NCBI GenBank assembly: GCA_051652645.1
Contig: JBOFUP010000008.1
Coordinates: 1 to 64,000, forward strand
Reading direction: 5' to 3'
DNA from: UBA7332 sp051652645
GTDB taxonomy: Bacteria > Bacteroidota > Bacteroidia > Bacteroidales > UBA7332
DNA length: 64,000 nt
Shown here piece after piece: positions 35,631 to 43,004 of the stretch (position 1 is its first letter; each line of letters begins with the position of its first letter). Position numbers and translations under genes: made by a program. The notes beneath the pieces are model-generated. The model was not told the origin of the DNA and ran no database searches. It was given only the letters and a program-made list of their open reading frames with translations.

Positions 35631-36824
35631 TTATCTATCTCTAAACATTCGCTCAAAGCTTTTTGGGTCTCCATCATTAGGAGCAGGCTCAATATCCAAC
35701 AATCTGCATAGCATAAGATATAGGTTGAGATTAAGAAGTGCTGGATGCCTCTCACCTATTTTGAAAGAGGGCCCAGCAGCATAGAATATTGCTTGCATAT
35801 CTGGCAGACTATTATCATATCCGTGTGCTGCACCAACTCTTGGTCGATTATCTTTATGAAAATCAATCATAGTGCCTTCATTAGCCAAAACAACTAACTC
35901 CCCTACTCGAGGATTCTTACCGTAATTGTATCTCTTAGGCAGATCTTCCTTTCTCCATACTGAGATGTTTGGCACTGTTTTAAGTATTTTATATGCCTCG
36001 TCCACATAGCTTGGTTCTGGATAAAGGTTAATAACCGGACCTATAGCTATCTGAGTAAACTTTTCCATCGGTAGATAGTTCGCTAGATTTACATATCTAT
36101 CTGGAAAGAATGTCGTCATTCCATGATCTGCTAAGACTATGAAATCACACTCCTCAAAAACATCTAGTTTGCTAGCTTCAGTAAAGAAGTAGTTCAGCAA
36201 CTTATCTAGATCCTCGACAATGCGGCGCGTTCTTGGTCCTTCAGGTGTATCACCATGGCTTATATTGTCAGGCTCTTGGATGTACCACATTATCAAATTA
36301 GGACGAATAGAGTCTGGACGAGCCATCCATGCAAGCACAGAATCTGCTCTTGTTCTGAATGGGACTTTACTATCATACTTATACCAATCCGAAGGCTGAC
36401 GCCCTTGAATCTTAGTCTCCGAGCCTACCCAGAAGTATGATGCTGCACGCAATCCCTGTTTTTCGGCTGTAACCCATATAGGCTCCCCACCATAAAAGAT
36501 TGGATTCTCAACTGCGGAGCGATCAGAGATCTTATATCCACTCCCAAGACTACGATCATAGAATGTGTTATGCACTAGTCCATGTCTATCTGGGTGAAGC
36601 CCCGTTGCCATACTGTAGTGATTCGGGAAAGTTAAAGAGGGAAAACATGGAGTAAATTGTGCAGAGACACCAACCCTTGACAAAGAGTCTAGAGTTGGTG
36701 TATTGTACATCTGAGGGTAATCCCATCTGAAAGCATCCATCGAGAGTACAACTACTGTGCGAGCAGCAAGGTAGTTGAATGATGAAAGAATAAGTAAAAG
36801 AGTTGTAAGTCTACGCAACATCAA
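35631..36824 (-). CDS. Type I phosphodiesterase/nucleotide pyrophosphatase (ENPP)-like protein
   Basis: A 397-aa exported alkaline-phosphatase-superfamily enzyme with a Sec signal at 1-21. Metal ligand D30 is in VVLSMDAFRWD and nucleophile T65 in TFPNHYSMATG. Further zinc ligands lie in the IQEPDNISHG region near 181-190 and in DHGMTTF near 235, and the last His is in GAAHGYDN near 345. This order matches eukaryotic ENPP and bacterial relatives that split nucleotide pyrophosphates or phosphodiesters. The Asp-Asn in EPDN replaces the more usual EPDxxGH spacing slightly, so the substrate is unknown. The gene is 57 bp downstream of the seven-gene TonB operon on the same strand and might be read through from it. 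Confidence 0.9.
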   Translation of the reverse strand: MMLRRLTTLLLILSSFNYLAARTVVVLSMDAFRWDYPQMYNTPTLDSLSRVGVSAQFTPCFPSLTFPNHYSMATGLHPDRHGLVHNTFYDRSLGSGYKISDRSAVENPIFYGGEPIWVTAEKQGLRAASYFWVGSETKIQGRQPSDWYKYDSKVPFRTRADSVLAWMARPDSIRPNLIMWYIQEPDNISHGDTPEGPRTRRIVEDLDKLLNYFFTEASKLDVFEECDFIVLADHGMTTFFPDRYVNLANYLPMEKFTQIAIGPVINLYPEPSYVDEAYKILKTVPNISVWRKEDLPKRYNYGKNPRVGELVVLANEGTMIDFHKDNRPRVGAAHGYDNSLPDMQAIFYAAGPSFKIGERHPALLNLNLYLMLCRLLDIEPAPNDGDPKSFERMFRDR

Positions 36825-36881
36825 TTTTTCTGTTTAATATTATAAGCACAAAAATAGCATATTTGTTACGAAGAGAGTAGC

Positions 36882-37460
36882 TTATAGAGTATACTTTTCA
36901 GCCTTAATAAAGTAGAATGATAGGTAGTTCTTGCCCTCGCTGTTTAATCTCTCTGCTATTCTTGCCCTATAAGAGTCAATTCTCTCTTTAGGAGTCTGAA
37001 CCTTGGTAGACTCGTTTCTAGCCCTCTTCTCCGTAGAGCACCCTCCTTCACTCTCACCATGAGCAGCCATCTCTTGCTCCATTCTCTTCTCCCACTTGAC
37101 TAAATACTCTTCATCTATGCGCTCTTCCATAAGTGTACCCAAAACAGTCACCTCTTTGCCAACCACCTCAACAGGGAATCGTCCACTTTTAGAAGTTGAT
37201 TGTATACGTATGATTTTGCCATTAGATCCAGCAATAAACATCTTTCCTCCACCGTGCTTGCAACGGTGAGTACAGTTGCCCTTAAGAGAGATGCTCTCTC
37301 CAACAAGAGAATCACTCTGCTCAAGAAGCTGATCTACGTTGATCACATTACTACTGCTTGAAGCAGAAGATCCCGATTGATTTTGAGATTGGCCCGAAAA
37401 ACTGTTTGCACTAATGCTTAGTGATGACAATAACGTTAAAAGGAAAAATAACTTCTTCAT
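36882..37460 (-). CDS. Small exported protein with CTHRCKHGGGKMF motif (OB-fold-like)
   Basis: A 192-aa protein starting MKKLFFLLTLLSSLSIS (start 37460); a longer frame to 37541 overlaps the upstream gene and lacks a signal at its front. After the signal peptide come a Ser-rich stretch and about 80 residues of beta structure (VGESISLKGNCTHRCKHGG, KMFIAG, IRIQSTS, GKEVTVLGTLMEE) that looks like an OB-fold. C-x3-C-x-H suggests a metal or haem site. The C-terminal half is charged and helical with a single Cys (GGCSTEK). It is the last gene of the TonB/DUF4876/ABC operon, 19 bp after the DUF4857-like gene. I know of no experimental function. Confidence 0.72.
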   Translation of the reverse strand: MKKLFFLLTLLSSLSISANSFSGQSQNQSGSSASSSSNVINVDQLLEQSDSLVGESISLKGNCTHRCKHGGGKMFIAGSNGKIIRIQSTSKSGRFPVEVVGKEVTVLGTLMEERIDEEYLVKWEKRMEQEMAAHGESEGGCSTEKRARNESTKVQTPKERIDSYRARIAERLNSEGKNYLSFYFIKAEKYTL

Positions 37461-37479
37461 AGTTCTTTGATATTTATGT

Positions 37480-38706
37480 TTAGTTTCTGTTTGTAAAATA
37501 GTTCCTATATAAAAGATAAGGGATGAAAGAGAAAAGACCAAATATGATGGTTACTGCCACAAACGGCAATGACCGACGCCCTCTTTCAATGAGAAGAATC
37601 ACTAGAGCAAGCAGTATATTCAGAAGAAATGCACATATTGAGTAGTCCGAAAAACGCAATGCCACACTCTTGTCATATGGAGTCACTAGCTTTAGCTTGA
37701 AAGGGAATAACCAATTCTCCATCTTTCGAAATGTATTTTGCTCTATGTCTATATGCAGTGTGTCAACTAACTCGAAGCTCTTTGAATCGATAGCATAATA
37801 ATCAACAGAGCTATCTGAACCAACTTGTATTGTCCAATGAATAGGCTCGGCCATTATTATAAGCCTTTCGTATGATAAATCCACAGATTTCACATTAAGT
37901 TTATCCCACTCTTGAGGATCTCTCTTTAGGACCCAAACTGAGCCATCACTATCAAATGCTAATGCCAAGAAGAGACGACTCTTAATCTCCATTACTTCAA
38001 GGTGAGTAATTTCACTATCTGAAGGAGAGTTAATAGCGCTGACGATAGGTTCATTATCACTCATCTTAATCTGGAATAACTTCCCAAAGTTATCTTTGAT
38101 AAAGTATCCCTCGTCATACTCCTTTTTTGGTGTTGGGTTACCCCAAACAGCTTTGGCTGGGAATTTGAATCCCTTAGATAAAAGAGCTTGAGTAAATATT
38201 CTAGTTTTCTGAACATCTGCTTTGTTGGTTGCAACATCTATGAACTCAATCTCTTTATCATTCATCCTAAAGTAGTCTTTAGGCATCTTAAGGTCAACAC
38301 GTTTTGAATTTGATTCAAACAGAGGATATAACCCTATAGGATCATAGAGGAAATATTGAGGAGACACTCTTAGCATAAAACTATAGTTCTGAGCACTCTT
38401 TGCATCAATGGAAACTCCATTTATAGAGTCAGGGAATCGCTCTTCGCTAACCAACTGACGAAGATACATAAATGGCAAGATGGAGTCGAACTGTGCTTCT
38501 GAATACACTCTTCCACTGCGATCAACCCTTGTGATTCCATCTTCTCCATGTATTATTTGTGCAAAATCATCAACCACACTACTGTATCTTGTATATGGTG
38601 TTTTGGTTGGTTTCACAGTAAAGTAGCTATAAACCCATGGCAAGAATTGAGCAAATAGGGCTATTAATACTATCCAGAATAGTATATGTATTATTCGTTT
38701 CATCAA
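37480..38706 (-). CDS. DUF4857-like membrane protein
   Basis: A 408-aa protein with an N-terminal transmembrane segment (about 5-28, HILFWIVLIALFAQFLPWVY), a large extracytoplasmic region and two more hydrophobic segments near the C-terminus (about 353-372 and 378-398). It resembles the DUF4857 family, which is found in Bacteroidota next to ABC-type ATPases and TonB receptors. The topology would suit an accessory subunit of the ABC permease encoded 21 bp upstream, with the large domain in the periplasm. Substrate unknown. Confidence 0.68.
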   Translation of the reverse strand: MMKRIIHILFWIVLIALFAQFLPWVYSYFTVKPTKTPYTRYSSVVDDFAQIIHGEDGITRVDRSGRVYSEAQFDSILPFMYLRQLVSEERFPDSINGVSIDAKSAQNYSFMLRVSPQYFLYDPIGLYPLFESNSKRVDLKMPKDYFRMNDKEIEFIDVATNKADVQKTRIFTQALLSKGFKFPAKAVWGNPTPKKEYDEGYFIKDNFGKLFQIKMSDNEPIVSAINSPSDSEITHLEVMEIKSRLFLALAFDSDGSVWVLKRDPQEWDKLNVKSVDLSYERLIIMAEPIHWTIQVGSDSSVDYYAIDSKSFELVDTLHIDIEQNTFRKMENWLFPFKLKLVTPYDKSVALRFSDYSICAFLLNILLALVILLIERGRRSLPFVAVTIIFGLFSFIPYLLYRNYFTNRN

Positions 38707-38727
38707 CTTTGTCTATTAAATTAATTA

Positions 38728-39408
38728 TTAATCTCTCTCTCCTCTCTTGAACCTATCAATCGAGAATAGTATCCATCCTGAAGAGGCTACGCACATAAGT
38801 GCAATAAAAGGAAGAAATTTGGCGTATGCTCCAGGCGTAGAACTTTGAAAAAAGAGCGAAACTATTAGTACAGAAACAAGCAAATGAGTAATAGCATATC
38901 TACGTGTACCCTCTAGTACGATTCGAGATGCTAGCAAATAAGTGGTTAATGCTCCAAGATGCCAAGTAACGAATGTTGTAATTAAACGTTCAGTTATCTC
39001 AAAAGGGAAGTAGTAGTTAGATGCCAAAAGAGCTATACATAGCATAACGATAGAGTATGCAACAAAGAGAGTAACTCCAGATAAGACCATCATAGCCGCC
39101 ATTTTGTTATGCCCTATTGGAAGGTGAAGGGTTAATTTTAGTCTACGCTCTCTCATCTCAGGTAAGAATTGGAAAATTGCCATAGCTATTGCCATAAGAT
39201 ATGGGAGATATTGATAGCTTTGAATAAGTAAAGTATCCTTACCGATAACTATCTCCCAAAGGTGTGATTCCCCCTTGAATGTTGCAATACGATACCATAT
39301 TGCTAGATTGTATATAAGTGCAACTAGTGATAGAAGCGAGAAAAGAATAAAGACAATCTTTGTCTTTATCCACTCCTTAAAGAATACAGCTTTGTATATA
39401 TTGTTCAT
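38728..39408 (-). CDS. ABC-2-type permease-like membrane protein
   Basis: A 226-aa integral membrane protein with about six hydrophobic segments (near 17-36, 64-82, 103-128, 142-160, 172-190 and 196-214) and a cytoplasmic basic stretch PEMRERRLKLTLHLP, like the coupling region of ABC-2 permeases. It lies 28 bp after the ATPase gene and before the DUF4857-like gene, making a compact ATPase-permease-accessory unit. Direction of transport cannot be read from the sequence: ABC-2 permeases usually export, while the operon's receptor imports. Confidence 0.75.
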   Translation of the reverse strand: MNNIYKAVFFKEWIKTKIVFILFSLLSLVALIYNLAIWYRIATFKGESHLWEIVIGKDTLLIQSYQYLPYLMAIAMAIFQFLPEMRERRLKLTLHLPIGHNKMAAMMVLSGVTLFVAYSIVMLCIALLASNYYFPFEITERLITTFVTWHLGALTTYLLASRIVLEGTRRYAITHLLVSVLIVSLFFQSSTPGAYAKFLPFIALMCVASSGWILFSIDRFKRGERD

Positions 39409-39436
39409 TTACCTATTTATTTGAGGTGTTATTCAA

Positions 39437-40321
39437 TTAGTACTTACCAGTTAGTCCAATAAAGATATCTTCAAGAGAGAGCTCCATCCTACGAAGAGAA
39501 TCACTTCCTATGCCATTTTTATTTAGCATTTCTCTTACATAAGCTTCATCTTGGAATGTATATGTCTTTACATGATTTCTTATCTGCTCACTGTTGAGTA
39601 TCAAGTTATCTTCTATTTTGATTTGAGGGTTATCTGTGTTAAATTCAAAACATTTGAAGTTACGATAGAGAGAGTCAAGAGAATCTTGAACAAGTATACG
39701 ACCATAGTCCATTATTATACACTCATCAACAAACCTCTCCATATCTTGGATAATATGTGATGTCACAAATATTGTCTTGCCTTCTGCCACAGCATACTCT
39801 CGAAGTATATCTATGAATAATCTTCTATAGCCTGGATCAAGCCCCAAAGAGAAGTCGTCTAGGATAAGAAGCTCTGGATTTTGTGCCAATATTATTCCTA
39901 GAGCTACTTGCGACCTTTGCCCACAAGACATGTTTGATATCTTCTGATTAGGCGCAACCTTAAGTTTTCGCATTAGCTCATAATATATATCTCTATTCCA
40001 GTTTGGATAGAAAGGAGCGTAGAACTTCTCTATTTGCTCTATACTCATAAAGGTATACTGCACGTGCCCCTCTAGAAGTAAGCCTATACGACGCTTCACT
40101 GCAGGGTCCATTGTCGTTATATCATGGCCAAAAATCTTACACTCGCCGGCCTTAGGCTTGAGATATCCACTTAATATGTTTATTGTAGTAGTTTTACCTG
40201 TACCATTCTTACCTAAAAGCCCCAATATTTTACCCTTGGGAACAGTAAAGCTAAGATCCTCATATATCTTTCGACTCCCATAATAGTGAGTCAGATTGTT
40301 ACATTCTATTATATTCTCCAT
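39437..40321 (-). CDS. ABC transporter ATP-binding protein
   Basis: A 294-aa ATPase. Walker A is GKNGTGKTT at 37-45, the signature is MSCGQRSQ at 131-138 (instead of LSGGQ), and Walker B is LLILDD at 151-156. The residue that follows the Walker B Asp is Asp156 where nearly all ABC ATPases have the catalytic Glu, so hydrolysis may be slow or specialised. The switch His is in FVTSHIIQDMER near 203. The C-terminal 70 residues form an extra domain as in drug- or bacitracin-type (BcrA-like) ATPases. It follows the barrel gene by 7 bp. Confidence 0.9.
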   Translation of the reverse strand: MENIIECNNLTHYYGSRKIYEDLSFTVPKGKILGLLGKNGTGKTTTINILSGYLKPKAGECKIFGHDITTMDPAVKRRIGLLLEGHVQYTFMSIEQIEKFYAPFYPNWNRDIYYELMRKLKVAPNQKISNMSCGQRSQVALGIILAQNPELLILDDFSLGLDPGYRRLFIDILREYAVAEGKTIFVTSHIIQDMERFVDECIIMDYGRILVQDSLDSLYRNFKCFEFNTDNPQIKIEDNLILNSEQIRNHVKTYTFQDEAYVREMLNKNGIGSDSLRRMELSLEDIFIGLTGKY

Positions 40322-40328
40322 TATCTAA

Positions 40329-41801
40329 TTATAGTGTAAATTTTATTCCAGTCTCTACTCCCCACCCATCTGCAGATGAGGCCCCTTGTATAGCATGTGC
40401 TCTAATGAAGGGCGAAATAAAGTAGTTCTTTATTACAATCTCCTGCATAAACATTATTGACTCACTCACTCTCGAGCGACTTCTGTTCTCAAAATTAGGA
40501 ATTGTCATGCCAAGTACGACCTCATCAATTTGACCTACTTTGATCTCCCTATCTATGTTTAATGACCCATTGATTGAGAGTTCAACATGCATAGCCGAGC
40601 GCTTTGTTGTAGAAAATCTGAAGTTCGTAGCAAGTTGACTATTCAAGCATCTCCATCTTGCAAATAGATCATTATGACTCTCCTTTTCGCTATAGCCTCC
40701 AAACATTAGTTTAAACCATCTAAACTGTGATTTAGAAGGCTCCTTTGATCTTAACACTAAAGAGATACCACCTTGAATATTAATTTTTTTATATGGTTGA
40801 GACACGCTCAAGAGGGTTGGTATGAATACCCCTGTCTGGCTATTGCTCTCCTCTTTTGTGTATGTTCTCTCAAAGCCAAGAGTTCTATTAGTATCAAAGA
40901 AGGAATAAATATCGAGTGAGTATAAAGCAATTGGAATTGATTTATACCCTATACTTATTGAGGCAGCTGAGAGTTTAGAGATAGCTGATAGTCTTGTATC
41001 ACTCTCCTCCACTCTTATTCTCCTTGACGATATAGACGCTCTTGAGAAAAATCCCTCATCAGGCTGTTGCATATAGTAAATCTCACTAATCCACCTATAG
41101 CCTCTATAGTATCTACTAAAAGAGCTCTCGGATATAGAGTATCTATGATCATATAGTCCCATACCCAAAAGATGATAAAGCTTCTCCTTACGATATTGCT
41201 CCTCAATACTAATTGTAAGATGTTGCTTTTGACTATCAAAACCTAGAGCCGCTCCCCAATATCCCATAGTTGATCTATAAGCCCATCCTAATCTGGTCAT
41301 TATATCCGAAGTCGTATTCTTTGGTCTTGGATCTCTATCACGCCAATGAAGAGCCCCCTGATAGGCAAAGCTTACTGCTAAAGTTGAAGCCTTCACTTTT
41401 TGACCATAGCTTCCTCCAAGAGAATAAGTCTCATAACTGTAATCCCCTCCTACTGTATCTGCAATCAGATAAGGGTAGAAAACCTCACTATTTGCAATAT
41501 TACTCCACATTGTATTTCGTTTCTTGCCTCTGTTATAGGCAGCGAAACCACTCCAGATAGTACCATTATCAGTTAGAGTTGAGCCTTCTGCATTAAAGCT
41601 AGTAACATTCGATCTCTTACCATCCCACACAGGTAAGAGATCTTTATGTTGAGATATATTATTAGAAATAGCCACCTCTCCAACTGTTCCCTCCTTAAAG
41701 ATTGATGCCTCTGCTGGATTTTCCAACAATCTATTTTGAGCTAATGAGACAAGTGGGATTAATGTCATCATAAGAGAGATGCGTCTAATCTGCATAATCA
41801 A
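40329..41801 (-). CDS. DUF6850-like outer-membrane beta-barrel protein
   Basis: A 490-aa protein with a Sec signal (about 1-21) followed by alternating hydrophobic/polar strands throughout, ending in VETGIKFTL, as expected for an outer-membrane barrel. The short periplasmic start (RLLENPAEASIFKEGTVGEVAISN) and the YYRGYRW region are familiar from Bacteroidota proteins grouped as DUF6850, encoded beside DUF4876 lipoproteins. It has no plug, so it is not itself a TonB receptor. It may act as a second outer-membrane channel or assembly partner. 14 bp separate it from the DUF4876-like gene. Confidence 0.72.
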   Translation of the reverse strand: MIMQIRRISLMMTLIPLVSLAQNRLLENPAEASIFKEGTVGEVAISNNISQHKDLLPVWDGKRSNVTSFNAEGSTLTDNGTIWSGFAAYNRGKKRNTMWSNIANSEVFYPYLIADTVGGDYSYETYSLGGSYGQKVKASTLAVSFAYQGALHWRDRDPRPKNTTSDIMTRLGWAYRSTMGYWGAALGFDSQKQHLTISIEEQYRKEKLYHLLGMGLYDHRYSISESSFSRYYRGYRWISEIYYMQQPDEGFFSRASISSRRIRVEESDTRLSAISKLSAASISIGYKSIPIALYSLDIYSFFDTNRTLGFERTYTKEESNSQTGVFIPTLLSVSQPYKKINIQGGISLVLRSKEPSKSQFRWFKLMFGGYSEKESHNDLFARWRCLNSQLATNFRFSTTKRSAMHVELSINGSLNIDREIKVGQIDEVVLGMTIPNFENRSRSRVSESIMFMQEIVIKNYFISPFIRAHAIQGASSADGWGVETGIKFTL

Positions 41802-41815
41802 TACCTTTAGTTATA

Positions 41816-42991
41816 TTATTTCATTATGGGGTCAGGAGTGGCATTAGCCTCAAAATCGACTGAAGAGTTGTTCGTATCCTGAAGAATAATACGACCATTA
41901 TCCTCCCCGGCCACTTTGCGTCTTATACAAACTCCAAGATTTGAACCATCACAATAAGTAAACCCTTTATCTAATCCAGCAGGAAGAGCCTTTATTGTTG
42001 GGCCTTCAGGTTGGCTTATCTCAACGGCATCAAAAACAGTCTTGATAGGAACACCCACTCTAAGCGTCTCACTACCAGAAGCCGTAAATGATCTAACAAA
42101 GTTCTTATTCATAAACTCCGTCATATCTTCACCAGGATGGAATAGAATGTAAGCCTTATAACCACGGGTGTGTAGTATCCACACAGTGGCGGAATAGCTA
42201 AAATGCTTAATTAGATTTGGAACCTCAGGCACGTCTGTATCTAAATTATGTTCATCGTACCACTCAAAGTCAGCTTTTGAAAGATCGACAGGCGAATTCT
42301 CGTTTACTACTTTGTGATTAATGCCATTACTAGCCAATATTATACTACTACCAGGAGCCACTGGATAATCACTTCCATTGCCTGGAACGCTATACAAAGT
42401 ACCTACGGCAACAGTATTAGGCAATAGGTCACTCCATATATTATTATCCGATGTGTTAGTAAAATCACTTTCTGCCACAGTCAAGCCATCAGCATAAAGC
42501 AACTCATTACTATTGTTATAAATCTCGAAATACTGATCTTGCCAATAGCTTTTGTTGTTAGGTGTTCTAGAACCCGAGAAATATATCTCTCTAAACAACC
42601 AACCATCACCCCCAACAGAGTGCTCAAGAGTACATAAATAATTCATTTCACTGCCCGAGATAGCAAGCTCGCGACTAACTGCTTGAAAATTTAATGTATT
42701 TGCACTATTCACATCCTCACTCTTACCCTCAACACTCAAGCTATAAATACCCTGAGGGAGTTCAAGAGATAAGGTCCCATCAGCTTTAGTAAGCCCCTCG
42801 TATGATCTACTACTAGATAGATTAGTCCATACAACTTGGTAATTCTCCACTGACAAATCTCTGTGTTCTTCACCATGTTGAAGAGTGATTGTCAATAACG
42901 TGTTAGTTTGTGTTACACTACTATCCTCTTGACAAGAGAACATAAGTAGTATAAACGATACGATAGATAGTAGCTTTAGTTTAGTAATCAT
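41816..42991 (-). CDS. DUF4876-like surface lipoprotein
   Basis: A 391-aa lipoprotein with lipobox MFSC (Cys 20) followed by QED. An N-terminal beta-sandwich (about 30-110) has a carboxypeptidase-regulatory or Ig-like look (YEGLTKADGTLSLELPQGIYSLSVEG). The larger second part contains GWLFREIYFSGSRTP, YWQDQYFEIYNNS and PGSSIILASN, resembling the lamin-tail-like fold of DUF4876 proteins. In receptor/lipoprotein pairs of Bacteroidota, the lipoprotein usually captures the ligand at the surface. It lies 13 bp after the TonB receptor gene. Confidence 0.75.
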   Translation of the reverse strand: MITKLKLLSIVSFILLMFSCQEDSSVTQTNTLLTITLQHGEEHRDLSVENYQVVWTNLSSSRSYEGLTKADGTLSLELPQGIYSLSVEGKSEDVNSANTLNFQAVSRELAISGSEMNYLCTLEHSVGGDGWLFREIYFSGSRTPNNKSYWQDQYFEIYNNSNELLYADGLTVAESDFTNTSDNNIWSDLLPNTVAVGTLYSVPGNGSDYPVAPGSSIILASNGINHKVVNENSPVDLSKADFEWYDEHNLDTDVPEVPNLIKHFSYSATVWILHTRGYKAYILFHPGEDMTEFMNKNFVRSFTASGSETLRVGVPIKTVFDAVEISQPEGPTIKALPAGLDKGFTYCDGSNLGVCIRRKVAGEDNGRIILQDTNNSSVDFEANATPDPIMK

Positions 42992-43004
42992 ATTGTTTTA
43001 GAAT

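Noticed and set aside
35410..35784. 124-codon open frame across both tRNA-Phe genes
   Set aside because: Its repeated peptide comes from the identical tRNA sequences read in frame; it also crosses the terminator and antisense of the phosphodiesterase gene.
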